NCBI RefSeq assembly: GCF_000002865.3
Contig: NW_001865052.1
Coordinates: forward strand, 805,068 to 869,067
Direction of reading: 5' to 3'
Source: Monosiga brevicollis MX1
Lineage: Eukaryota > Opisthokonta > Choanoflagellata > Craspedida > Salpingoecidae
DNA length: 64,000 bases
Under the pieces are notes generated by a model. It was not told the DNA's origin. It ran no database searches and saw only the letters and a program-made list of their open reading frames with translations. Position 1 is the first letter of the stretch. Every line of letters starts with the position of its first letter. A program made the translations under genes and the position numbers. This document shows, piece after piece, positions 11,480-23,366 of the stretch.

Positions 11480-14400
11480 ATGGCAGCCACATTTGCGCGC
11501 CAGTGCTGGCAGTCATGCCGGCAGCTGGCCTGGAAGCCAGCACGTGGTAAGACTTTTAAGCGATGGTTTGACTCCTCGCTGTTGTTGGCTCTCTGGAGGC
11601 GTTGGTTTCGTATATCTCACGTCCTAGACCTGCTCAGTGGCGCTGGCGTCGGCGGGAGGAGCCACTGCTGTGGTGGCCATGCATCAGGACTTTATTCCAA
11701 AACCCACCAAGTTTCAGCACTTTTTCAGCGGTGGTGTCGGTACGTTCTTCAGTATCTTCCTTCATACGGTCGCAGAGTGTGAGAGTGTGAGAGTACGTGT
11801 GTGAGGGCAAGCGAAGAAGAGGTGTAGTAAAAAGAGAAGGCGGTCGGGTGGTATCACGTCGCAGAGAGACGCAGCCGCATCGGGTCTCATGTCCGGCAGT
11901 ATAGGCCCCCGCGCTGACAGGCGCCCCCATACCATCACGGTGCACGGCGACGAGCGCGTCGACTTTTACTACTGGTTGCGCGATGATAAGCGCGAGGACC
12001 CAGACATGATCAAGCTGTGCAAGGCCGAAAATGCTCACGTTGAGGAGGGCATGGCTGGTACTGAGGTATGCTAGCAAACGCCTTGTCAAAGTCCTGTACT
12101 CGAATCGCCTCATGGCCCGGCATGATAGGATTTGCGCGAGAAGCTCTTCAAGGAGATGCGAGGCCGCATTGCCGAGGATGACACTTCCGTCCCAATGCGC
12201 AAAGGCCCCTACTTTTATTACACACGGTGCGTCTCGCAACAAAGTCAACGCTCTTGCACACTCTGCATGGGCGCTTTCGTTTGTCCTGACACGGGGCACA
12301 TGCATCTGTTGTGCAGCTTTGAGAAGGACAAGCAATACCCGATTCACTGTCGCCGCAAGCTCAAGCTTGGTGCGGCATCTCTCCTGCTTTTCGAGACCGC
12401 GCATTTCTGCTCTTCTCATTCGTATTTCGTGCAGGGGCTGATGCTCCTTACAGCGCTAGCCAGGACATGAACGATGAGCTTTGTGAGGCGGAAGAAGTTA
12501 GTGCCGTCTGAATTTTGCTTCAGACACTGACTCATCGAGTGGCCGCTCACCTATCTCTTCCACTGTCACTTGTCACAGGTGCTATTGGATGTGAACGTCG
12601 AAGCTGAAGGCAAAAGCTACTATCAAGTTGGCAGCTTTGTGCCATCGCCCGACCACCGGTCTGTTTTGCCTTGCCTCGTCCCTCATTTCGCTAGCTCCAA
12701 TGCCTCGCCCATTCACTCTTGTCGCTATNNNNNNNNNNNNNNNNNNNNNNNNNNNNNNNNNNNNNNNNNNNNNNNNNNCTAGATTCTTCCCATGACATTC
12801 ATGGGCGACTCGAAGACGTCCACTTGTGCCGCGATTTCTTGGTCTACTGCCTGCGTGCCGACTGTGCTTCGACCATCTATGCGCGACCCTTTGCCACTCG
12901 TGACAGCAATAGCTTTTCTGCACCTGCCAGTGCTGGTGCGTTCTGTAGATGGTTGTGCACCCCTGTGCATTCCGCATGGCTGTCAAACGCACGCGAAGCT
13001 GCTGGCCTGGCTCATCATGATCCTTTCCTGTATTGATATCCCCCATCTAGTCCCGATGCAAGAGGAAGTTTACTCGTTGTGGCTCAAGCGCTCCGAGTTT
13101 GATTCTCCCATTATTCGCTATGGCTACACCTCCATGACTTGCCCAGTCTCTACCTTTGACGTCAACCTGCACGACCTCAAGGCTGGCAGTGTCCTCAAGA
13201 AAATGGATGTACGCCAGTACTGATTCTCTGCACCTGAATGCCTTTTTGTTCCTTTTTTCCCCCCTTTCACTCTGCCCTGATGCATGCCTAAATCTCTGCT
13301 GGTCTATCCACCCTTTGCCCATGTAGCCGGTTCATGGTTATGACGCCAGCAAGTACGAGAGCCGTCGCTTGTGGGCCAAGTCACATGACGGCGTTATGGT
13401 GCCAATCTCTTTGGTGCGCCGCAAGGATCTTCCGGCCGGACCCAACCCTGTTCATTTGGACGGCTATGGATCATATGAAATTTCCAACGACCCGTGGTTC
13501 TCCAAGAACCTGCTCAGCCTCCTTGACCGTGGCGTCGTCTTTGCCCTGGCCCACGTTCGTGGCGGTGGCGACATGGGCCGAATGTGGTGCGTGCGAGAGT
13601 GCGCGTGTGCGCGGTTGAAAGACCGCCGAGTTTCCCGCTTTTTTCATATCAAGCAAGCATTGCGTTGGCATTCCAGTTCCATCGGATAACTCTCGAAAGC
13701 TCACGCTGCGGCTCGATTGCAACAACGCCTTCAGGTACGAGGATGGCAAGTACTTGAAAAAGGCCAATACATGGATCGACTTTAACGCCTGTGCTCAATT
13801 CTTGGTGGACGAGAAGATTGCCGACCCCGATCGGTTCGTTGAGTGTAAACGCTGGTGGCATTTCATTGCTCAAGTCAGGGTCAAGGTGGTTCCTATCTCG
13901 CTTTATTATCAGCATCATGAGAGCTGACGCTCGCACCCTCTCGTGCCCTCAGGCTAACGATTGAGGGCCGCAGTGCGGGTGGACTCTTGATCGGAGCCAC
14001 CCTCAACACGGCGCCGCAACGACCCGATGGCAAGCCCTTTTACGCCGGTTAGCAGATTTGTGTGCCGCCAGGCCATTGGCGACGCCCTGGCTCTCTTGAA
14101 GACTTGAGCTCATGATGTCTTGCTTGAACTTGACTCGACTATGCAGGCGCTGTGGCCGGCGTCCCCTTTGTGGATGTCCTGACCACAATGCTGGACGATA
14201 CCATTCCGTTGACTGTCGTTGAGGTGAAGACCATAGGCCTTGGCTTTTGCACCTCACCCATGCCGCTTCAGCCACAGCCTGCGTTTTCATTCACACCCTC
14301 TGCCTTCATTGTTTGGGCTGTAGTGGGAGGAGTGGGGCAATCCCCATGAGAAGGAGTACTATGACTACATGAAGTCGTACAGCCCTGTGGATCAAGTTGA

Positions 14401-14739
14401 CTTTCGCAAGGGCCCTTACCCTCCTGTGCTTATCAAAGGTTGGAACTGCGTGACCCCTGAGTGTCGCTGGTCGAGCATTCATGGATATTGACTTGCCGCC
14501 TCACGTACTTGCCCTACGTGGTAGCTGGCTTGCATGACCCGCGCGTAGGCTACTGGGAGCCCTTGAAATACGCCCAGCGCCTACGTGATGAGGGCGCACA
14601 AACGGTTTTGTGTCACGTCAACATGAATGCTGGGCATTTCAGTGAGAGCGGCCGTTTTGACGTGCTGAAGGATGTGGCGCTTGATTTTGCGTTTATCTTG
14701 CGCGCACTTGGCCTCGAGAACGCCGAGCCACGCTCTTAA
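11480..14739 (+). CDS. Oligopeptidase B, S9A prolyl oligopeptidase family
   Basis: Serine peptidase cleaving short peptides after basic residues. The ATG at 11480 opens MAATFARQCWQSCRQLAWKP; exon 2 adds LASAGGATAVVAMHQDF. Together these give a basic, non-conserved N-terminal extension that could target mitochondria. The conserved core starts RRPHTITVHGDERVDFYYWL then RDDKREDPDMIK, and LREKLFKEMRGRIAEDD, all typical of oligopeptidase B. The middle is interrupted by a 50-N gap. Further on are EFDSPIIRYGYTSMTCPVST, VFALAHVRGGGDMGRMW and EDGKYLKKANTWIDFNACAQ. The nucleophile motif reads EGRSAGGLLIGATLN, the Asp lies in KAGLHDPRVGYWEPLKYAQR (restored by splicing about 14436 to 14524), and the His in NMNAGHFSESGR. 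The catalytic triad is complete. The stop is TAA 14737-14739. Confidence 0.9.
12729..12778. other. Assembly gap of 50 N inside the oligopeptidase B gene
   Basis: Fifty Ns follow the exon ending VPSPDHR. The round length suggests a placeholder of unknown true size. Part of the beta-propeller coding sequence is probably missing or broken here. Confidence 0.98.
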
Positions 14740-15095
14740 GCAATTCCGCGAGGCTTGTTGCGTGACAACCGCCAACCCATAGCACAACCTGTCTTTTTTA
14801 CAACTGAATTGACATGCGAGGCCCGTTCAATGGCGGTGCGTGCAATAGACGGCGAAGGGCATCAAGCCGGTTCGCGAGAAACGGAGAACGAGGCATCACA
14901 TCCGAGATCCTGTGTTAATTATTAATATGTCAAACATCCAATATTACCAAAGAAAGAAGACCAACAAGCCATGTCAGGAACAAGCGGAACATGGGCTGAA
15001 ACAGAAGTGTGAACAGCACGACTGGTTCTTGAACGACTGATGGGAGAATTAATGCCGGGTCAAGAAACATAAGCGGCACACAACTCTACATGTGC
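14740..15095. other. Convergent intergenic region
   Basis: About 355 bp between the convergent oligopeptidase B and kinase-like genes. It has an AT-rich patch near 14916-14945. No gene, repeat or clear AATAAA was seen. Confidence 0.6.
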
Positions 15096-18000
15096 CTAGA
15101 GAAGCGTGGCAGCGACGGGACGTCGCTGGACCACAGGCTCAGGTAAATTGGGCGTGCCTGAGGCATCGTTTCGACGCAAACAGCTAACAGGCACAGTCAG
15201 AGGCAGCCGCCATTGGTCCTCGTCGGAACTGAGTTTTGCCACAACCACTGTCAGGTTTTCATCGGCACCACCGCACTTTTGCTGTGTCGAGCCGTTCATG
15301 TACCAACCCAGGGCATCATCATAATTCTACGTGACCATCGACAAGGTGTCAGAGAGGCGGATGCCAGCGACGTTTGCGGTGCGATATTCCACGCTTTGGA
15401 ATGTGCGGCAAATACACAACAGACCCAGAGGCATGCGACTTACCAGCAGATAGTGATCCACTTGTGCCCAGTCACTCATGACCGTAATGGCAAAACTATT
15501 GGCTTCAGTTTTCCGGCGCACAAAGTAGGCTCCAGGAAGGCCACCACCTAAGGCCTTGAGCTGCACGAGTTCGGCAGCCTCGGTGCGATCCATGCATCCA
15601 TGCAGCCACTCGGGCTCAAGCAGTGCTCGTGGTGTCATGTATGCACCACTGTCGCCGTCAGCGGCCGCCTCCGCCTCGATGCAGACCGGCGCCGTCTCGC
15701 CAGGAATGGGCTCGTACGGGTTTTCATCCACCACAGCCGATTGACTCCCTTTACCCGGTAGATTGAGTGATGGAGCAGCAGGACCAGCTATAACGGGGGA
15801 CGTGCCTTGGGGACCCACCCCATGCACATCTACCAAATCGTCGTACTCGGATACCACACTTGTGTGGCGGGGTTTGTTGGGTTTACCCTTTTGAGAGCCC
15901 CCCCGAGCATCGGGGTGGCCCATTTGGTTGACATGCTGTTGAGGAGCGTTGGCGGCTGCAGGTGTCGCCTCCCAAGCCTCTTCGTACGGGTCGTCCGGAA
16001 CCCCCTCCTGCTGAATCACTAGGCCAGAGGTGTGGGAGTTCATGCGCATGGACATGCGTGGCTTGGGTAGTTGTTGACGCTGTAAGGAGGGGAACTCGAC
16101 TGCCTGATCAAGCTCCTCGTAGCGTCGCATGCCTGAGCGGATTGCTCGCTCCACAGAGGATTGCCGCAGGACGGGAGGCATGACTTTGGAGCCCGAACGG
16201 CTGTACACCATGGGTGTATAGCCCACCGGCAGGTCTGGACGATTGGCATCATCCATGCGCGTGTAATAGTCACTGGCTGCCTCGCCTGCGCCCGCGAGTG
16301 TCGGCATGCCATCGTTGGCACGCACAAACGTTACAGCCAGGGGATCCATTTGTAGCTGATCGTAGGAGGAGCGATGGGATAAGTTGCTGTCGGTACCAGC
16401 GCGATGCAGCTGACCCGTGTTGGCGATGCGATTCCAGTCCTCTGAGCTGGCAGAGAATGCCGAGCTGACACGTGGTACGGGACGGCGCATTTCAGCCTGT
16501 ATTTGAATGCTGTGAGCCGAGCCTTGATCTTCACTTTCCATGAGTTTGGGTACGGGCGACATCTGCTTGGCGCGGGCGTCCAGGCGCTCCTGCGTCGTGA
16601 GCACACCCTGCGTCACCTTGATGCGCTTGACGAGCCATTCAAAATCAGGGCGCTCTGCTGGTGTCGAATGCCAGCAGCGAGTGGCAATGGTGAACACAGA
16701 TTCTGGACAATCAGCGGGTCGACTGAGGCGATAGCCGGTTTCAACTTGACGCTTAATCTAGATCGCAGGCAAGCAGGGTATCAAAAGTGAGGGACGAGGA
16801 CATGAACCAAGGCAGTACCAATGAATGCAGTCATTCTATGTGCCAGCCTCACCAGGTCTTGAGACCATTCCGTCGGGTAGCTGAGACCGCCGTTGGTAGC
16901 GACTAGCTCCATCAGAAACACGCCAAAGCTAGAGAATGGGGCAGGGTTGAAGGAAAGTGCCGCGCGGATGAGAATGAGAGAATGAGATGGGAAGGCAGCG
17001 GTCATGGGCGCGTGCGGGGCTCGCAGACCTAAACACGTCGCTGAGAATGGTGTGTTCGCGGTCACTGGGCTCGTCGCGGGCGTTGAGCTCTGGCGCCATC
17101 CAGGCCCATGTCAGCTGGTCAACATCATTGCTGGCTTGACGGGAATAACCAAAGTCGTACAGCTTGGCAAAGTCACGGCACACCCACACGTTTTCCCTAT
17201 GTTTATCAAAGGCCAAGTATCCGCCATGGCAGTGAAGCGCGGTGTGCACAGGGCGTTGTGGGGGAGCATGGTGGGGTCGAAGCAGCTGGACGGGCAGCAG
17301 CAGCCTGGCGTCCGCGGAATACGTACGCGCGCAAATCGCGATGGACGACGCCAACAGATGCCAAATAATCCATGCCTGTGGCCACGTCCATTGCAAATTC
17401 CATGCGTCGATGCAACGGTACATTCTTGCCCTGACGTGCCAAGTATGATGCCAGATGACCGTCCACCATGTGCTCCAGCGCCAGCATGGCGCGCGGTGGG
17501 ACGAGGTGAATGCCCAGAAATTTGACCACCTGCGATGGGCATATCAGATTGGCTACTTTGAGCAAAAAGGCGATCTTTTGCAGTGATAGCCAAAGCGGTG
17601 GTCTGGAGGCATGTGGGGCAAGAGCTCGTACGCTAGGGTGGTCGAGCTTTTTGAGAGCACGAATCATGTCCACCGCTCGATGACGGAGGGCGTTTTCGTC
17701 ATCAGGCAGCACCAGAATGGTGACCAAGTCGGACCGACCGTTGGCTTGCTCCAACATGGCTTTGGCCACTGTCCCAAAAACGCCCTGTCCAGAACCCAGA
17801 GACAATGGCACCGAACATGATGGCGTGAAGTCTCGATTAAACACCACCCCCTCAACCAGCGCGGCCACAGCTGACCGGGCAGATGCTGGGAGGCTGATGA
17901 AACAGTCTTTGGCTTTGTGGTATATTCCTACCTCGTGGAGCAAGCCGCGAAACGTGATTTCCGCATTGGGAATCTGGGGTTGCAACTGGAATGCACGCGG

Positions 18001-19882
18001 TTGCGCGAGCGCGGGTGAATGCACACGAGTGAGGGACAAGCAAACTCAAAGCAAGGCAACTTTGTATTTGGCAATGAAAGCCGGCTGCCAGCTGCTAGTG
18101 GGCCTACCTCGGCCAACCGGATATCGGATGAGATGTTATTCAGGGTGTTCTTGGTGGACTTGCGGCGGAGTAGGGGTCGAGTTCTTGGGGAGTTGGACAG
18201 GGAGGTGTAACCCTCAGACACGGCCGTTTCCGTGGACGAGTCAAGAGCACTGACATTGCCGGCGGCCATGTCGCGAACGTTGTGGTAGTTTCCATCAACG
18301 TTCGAATCGGCACGCTGGAAGGACGGAGGTGGGGGGGCAATGTCGGCTGGTGTGGCGTAGCCGTGGTTGGGGCTGGATGAAGCTGCAATATCATGAGCCT
18401 TGTCGTAGCCACTGTCAGCCGCAAGCTCGTCGGGTTGGGTGTAGCTGTGGCTAACAAGATCCTGTGCCTTGTCGTAACCATCGTCCCAAGCAAGCTCATC
18501 AGCTTCCGCATAGCTGTGCCGCAGGGCTGAGCCTGCGCCCACATCCTGGGCCTTGTCGTAGCCACTGGCCGCAGCCAAGCTGTCGGCCTGCTCGTAGCCG
18601 TCTTCGTCGTCTGGCGCTGCCAGATCATCGGCCTCGGCGTAGCTATGGTGATCAGAGCCACCCATGATGTCCTGGGCTTTGTCGTAGCCATCGTCGTCAG
18701 GAGCTGCAAGCTCATCGGCCTCGGCGTAGCTATGGCTGCGAAGCAAGGGGGCAGGCCCTGAAGCAGCACCAAGGTCATCGGCTCGTTCGTACCCATCGTT
18801 ATCGGCAGCTAGTTCATCGGCTTCAGCATAGCTGTGGGCGCGCTGAAGGGGGGGCACAGTGTCGGTCCCTGCGAGTTCATCGGCCTCGGCATAGCTGTGG
18901 CGCTTGGTGTCGCCGTTTGCATTGACGTCGAGTAGCGTGGAATAGCCTGGGCCGGAGCCAGAGGCGGACTGGGGTGAGCTTGCCGATGTCATGACCATGC
19001 GATCGTAATTGTTGGCCAGCGCCTGTCGTAACGGTGAGAGAGACTCTTGGTTGTGAGGCGACTCGCCGGCCTGCGTAAATTTAGGTATCATCGAGGAGCG
19101 TGGGCAAAGGGGGGTGGGGGGAGGGGGGGGCATGGGTGTTAAGGCCTGCGTTGGACAGTTTTGAACCGGGCGTGGTCAGATCGATTCAGGGAAGCAGACC
19201 GAGCCGGGGTACTGACGGTGATGTCCGATTCGCACGAGTTGCGGCGGACGAGGGCGTGAACAGTACCACCGAGGGTGGAGCGACCGGGGGAGCGCGCTTG
19301 CGGACCGTTCTCGCTTTCCATCAGCTGCACGAATCATGGACCAAAATGGCGAGGGAGGAGTGAGTGTGCTTTGTATTGTTATTTATGCACTTGTGCTTCG
19401 CTGGCAAAGGGCTCAGTGCTGATGACGAGGGCATGCACATATGCACATACCTCACGCATGACGGCAGCCGTGGCTGCCCCAGATCGGCTACTGATGGAGT
19501 CATACAAGGGGTTGTGCTTTTGGCCATCTTGTTGCAGAAAGGCGTCTTGGATGGAAAAGCGGCCAGCCTTGGCCTTGGCCGAGAGGGAACCAAGGGGCAG
19601 TTCCGAGGCGTCGGGGATTTCAATACGAGCAAAGGAATCGCGAGCTTCGAGCGTCTCGCGGGTGCAGCCGTGATCAGTGGAGAGTGCGGAGGCAACCATC
19701 ATCTCGTTTGGCACGGCAATGACGCTGGTTTCTGTCGCGGTGACGGTTTCTGGTCGCTCATTGTCGCGCGAATGCCGCAGCCGGGCACGGCGGATGAGCT
19801 TCGTGGCGAGGACGGTCGCCCCGACCAGCAGGGCACTGCCCGCCACGGCCAGCAACACGACTGCAAAGAGAGGTAGCAACAT
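15096..19882 (-). CDS. Single-pass tyrosine-kinase-like protein with Tyr-motif repeat array and C-terminal SH2 domain
   Basis: Order from the N-terminus: a membrane segment (FAVVLLAVAGSALLVGATVL) followed by basic LIRRARLRH; a Ser-rich juxtamembrane region; a repeat array (18310-18905) alternating HSYAEADELA and GYDKAQD types; a kinase domain; a Tyr-rich linker (YEEAWEATP, EYDDLVDV, NPYEPIPGE, GAYMTPRA); and an SH2 domain (EPEWLHGCMDRTEAAELV, AYFVRRK, spliced VDHYLL to NYDDALGWYMNG). The kinase shows GSGQGVFGTV, VVHRDLRAENVWV (restored by splicing), LYDFGYSR, WMAPEL and SDVFSFGVFLMELV. The beta-3 lysine position reads VTILVL, with Leu in place of Lys, and the alpha-C Glu seems replaced by Met, so catalysis is doubtful. 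The TAG stop is at 15096-15098. The ATG at 19882 is followed at once by a pyrimidine-rich CAG that could be a splice acceptor, so an upstream extracellular part may exist. Confidence 0.85.
18310..18905 (-). repeat. Coding tandem array of alternating tyrosine motifs
   Basis: Within the kinase-like gene. On the minus strand it encodes about five HSYAEAD-type units, one HSYTQPDEL, one HGYATPADI and six GY(D/E)xA units (GYERA, GYDKA, GYEQA and others). The spacing is roughly 20-30 residues per pair. Repetition is visible at DNA level too (recurring tcatcggcctcggcgtagct-like blocks), which suggests recent tandem duplication. Confidence 0.88.
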
Positions 19883-20690
19883 GGCTTAGGCCAGCGGGGC
19901 CACGAGGAGGAAAGGTTGGGAGCGCCGAGCAGGACTCTGCTCGGCTTTGCTGGCGTGCGTGTAGAGTGCCGTGTGGCGCCAAGCTCAGGCCTTGCAGCCG
20001 CCCGGATTTTTACGACTGACACAAGGATGCGTCAAGGCCTTTGGTAAAAACTCGGTGAAAAGGATGGGTAGCTGGCGGTGTGAGCGAGCAGGGAATGCCA
20101 AGTGAAGGGGGGCGAGTTATGTGTGAGCGCGGCTGGTTCTGCCAGATCGCACGCAAGGTGCCGAGCCGAAGGTGAGAAATGACGAGCACGGGAATTTTTT
20201 CGTAGAGGCAAAAGACACACCCCCCAAAACTCGAGGTGGGACACGATGTGGACAGAGTACTACGCGCAAAGAGATTATTTGCCGGCTTACCGGAAGCCAT
20301 TCATCAATATGACAGGAGGCACGAGTCTTCGTCGGGGCAGGCATGGACAATGCTGTGACAACGCCGGCAGCTTGGGGTTTACACACAGAAACATGGCTGC
20401 ATCACTTCCCTTTTGTCTTTGCCGACTTGGTTTGCCGTTGCAGAGCGCTTTGAGCCGGCAGCAATCGGTGGGCGGACAGCCCATTCCAGACATGGCACGA
20501 AGTGGTGGCCATTGTTGTTTTGGTGCTTCAGAGCAAGCGTGTGAGTGAACACCCATCCACATTCCCGGCTCGCCAAGTGTCATCTCACCGCACATACCAG
20601 CGGACAGACACCTCCAGAGGGGGGTCAAAGGACCAGAAGCACGAAACGTCACGATCGAGACCAAAAAAAAAAAGAAAAATATCAATCGGC

Positions 20691-20734
<44 letters not shown>

Positions 20735-21449
20735 CACACACACACACACACAACACACACACACACACACTTCAGTCCGGTCGGCGGGCCTATCCTGTAT
20801 ACGAATGCAGTGAACGGGTTTGTCATCATTTTTGGATAATTGTCAGATTATTTTATTGTCAGACGAATGAACAATGTCACACACACAAGCTGTTGAGGCT
20901 CATGTTGTGTGTGTCTATACGACGTTATACGTCCATGCAGAAATCCGTAAGGAAGAATGCCTTGAACCAGCACACCCCTATTTGAACATCCAGAAAGAGA
21001 GAGAGAGGAAGAAAGAGAAAGGATGATCAAGTACAAAAAGGACCTCGTGTGCCTTTGGGTTCTCATCTTGTGTGTGTGTGTGTGTGTGTGTGTGTTGAGT
21101 TTTTTTTGCTTTTTACGTGGTGTGTGTGTGTCGTGGTCGGTTGAACGGGCGGTTCTTGGGCTCGTGCCAGCTCTGGGTGAGGCGTGCGTCTGGCGGATGG
21201 TCTGTCTCCCTCGGTCCCTCGCTAGCTCTGTCTCTGTCGCTGTCTCTCTCACGCACACACCATCCTCTTTACTTTGTTCTCTGTCGCTACCTGTGCCTCT
21301 GCCTTGCACACACACACACTCCTCCCACCCTCGCTCTCGCATGGTAGCAGGAGGTTGCGGACGCCCTCGGCCTGCGAAGGCAGCTTGTTGGCTGAGGCGA
21401 CAAGCTAGCTAGCCCTGTCACAGCACCCGTGACAGCACCCGTCGCAAGT
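19883..21449. other. Divergent intergenic region with microsatellites
   Basis: About 1.5 kb between the minus-strand kinase-like gene and the plus-strand two-segment membrane protein gene. It contains (AC)n at about 20693-20770, (TG)n at about 21071-21094 and CT/AC-rich sequence near 21230-21330. Upstream exons of the kinase-like gene could hide here, but none could be supported. Confidence 0.5.
20693..20770. repeat. (AC)n microsatellite
   Basis: About 78 bp of AC repeat with two single-base interruptions. Confidence 0.95.
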
Positions 21450-23366
21450 ATGGCTGTTGCTGGCCATCAGCTCCGACGACGGTCGAGCTCACCTGCGTCC
21501 CCCACGCGCCGAAAGTGGACACGGTACGAGTCTCTTGATGCTTGCACAGCACCCTCCGGCCGCCTGGTATTCGAGCAGCCCTGACTTCTGCCCTCCAGCC
21601 CTGACTTCTGCCCTCGTGCCCCGGCCCGGGTTCCGTCCTTTGCTATCTCACACAAACCGCACCCCCTCAACCGCCATCCCAGCGCCCACGCCAGTGCCAG
21701 TCAGCGCAAGCAATGGCCAAACTGGACGTCCTCCGTGCTGTGGGCCCTTGTGGCCCTGGCCCCCTTGCTCATCCTCATGTATCTTGAGGTCTGCCGCGTT
21801 GGTGAAGTCGCCTACCTCCAGTTTCACCCCAGCCCCGACCAGCTCCCAGCAACCCTGGCTCTTCGCAGGGTGAATCACCGCGAAACAGTGAGTGCATGGC
21901 TGATGATGCTTTTTTTTTTTCCCCCTGGTCCCCCAGCTGCGCCACCAGCAACAGCCTCACTTCAGCCTTTGCTCTCACCCTCCGCGGTCCATCAACATCA
22001 CAGCTTGGCAGTGACTGCCACAATTATGGTGTTGGAGACGACATTTACTTTCCACGATTTCAAGGCGAGCATTGCGGGCTCTCCGAGTTTGAGGCCTCTC
22101 CAGGTCACGGTGGCCTCTTTCCCGTGCTGCACAAGCTGCAGTTTGTCACCAAGACCTTTGCAAATGAGCAAGCTGCCCATGACTACTATTGGCGCTTTTG
22201 GGGCCGCCACGCCTACGAGCCGGTCCCCTACCGCCTCATGAGTGACGTCACGCTCGCCACACCCGGCATCGGTTGGTCCAGCTTTGCGTCTTTGCTTCTC
22301 ATCGCCATGTTTTCAGGGTTCTCTTTCGCCTCTCTCTCCGTCTCTCCGTTTCTCCGTATCTCCGTCTCTCTGGCAACCTTCCTCATCCCTCTTGACTGCC
22401 CACTATCATCAGGTATGGAGCCACATGTTCTCCTGTGGGATCCTGTGCTGTATGGCGTGTCCGATGCACAGGGTCTTGGCGTGGATCTTCCTGCCAATTC
22501 GCGAGCCAAACACGTAATGTATATTTTTCGCTCCGGACGCACCTTTGTCAAGGTCACGGCTAGTGGTCCTGAACACCAGCTCGCCGTTGCCCTCACCCCT
22601 GAGCTCGTCAGCGAACTGGCCCACGTGGTCCACCTCAACATCCAAATGCACGACGCGCAGTCATGGGCACGCGCCTACCGAGCCTGCAGCACCCAGCTCC
22701 GCGCTCGTGTCCGCGCCAGCATGAGCTCGGTGGGCCGGCAGGTCGAGCAAACATGGCGCAACCAAACTGCAAAAATGTCAGCCTCTGTCGCCGCTGCCAA
22801 CTGGTCGTGGCCTCGAGGACTCACCCTCGAGGCTTGGCAAAGCAACGCCTCCTCGACCGCCTCGTTCCGCGACATCTTCTTTGATCAGTCCCAGGGTCTG
22901 AGCAGTCCACCAGAAGCCACACATGACGCAACCGCCCTTGTTGTAGCCGATGCCATGGACGAAGACGCCGGTCGCAACTTCTCGGACCAACAGATGCGCC
23001 CACCTTATGATCTGCAGCCCCTGCACGCCGTCACGAGAAGCTACAGTCAACTGGCCCGATTGAATGCATTTTTGCAAAACTCGCCCCAACTTGGTAGGAT
23101 CCAATCCTCATCTGCTTTTGTCAATCAATCCCTGTCTTTGCCCCCTCTTCCCCCCTCTTTGTGTTGGCCATCTTCATTTTGGTCGGCATGGGTTCGCTCC
23201 TTCCTTTTTGATGTTACTATTTGTGGCACATGTCTTAGGTTTCTGGGAATTTATCACCCACGTTCTATTATTGGCTGCCGTGTGTGGTCTAGCTTGGGCC
23301 AGCGTTTCGCTCGAGGCACCCAAGAATAGATTGGCCGACGCGCGCATGCTGCGTGCAAGTGCTTAA
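21450..23366 (+). CDS. Uncharacterised protein with N- and C-terminal membrane segments
   Basis: I do not recognise the family. Exon 1 (21450-21523) encodes a basic start (MAVAGHQLRRRSSSP) and joins in phase to exon 2 (21701-21887), which holds a membrane segment (SSVLWALVALAPLLILMYLE). The middle boundaries near 21930-22290 are uncertain; the likely reading includes FVTKTFANEQAAHDYYWRFW and RLMSDVTLATPGIG. A long exon from about 22414 to 23093 reads MEPHVLLWDPVLYGVSDAQG, then TPELVSELAHVVHLNIQMHD, with several N-glycosylation sequons (NQT, NWS, NAS). The last exon (from about 23239) has a second hydrophobic segment (FWEFITHVLLLAAVCGLAWA) and stops at 23364-23366. The two terminal segments with a large sequon-bearing middle suggest an ER/secretory protein whose middle faces the lumen. 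Confidence 0.6.

Noticed and set aside
20287-20829. Cysteine-rich minus-strand reading that could be an extracellular domain of the kinase-like gene
   Set aside because: No recognisable EGF, LDL or other domain spacing, no convincing splice sites, and part of it is a microsatellite.
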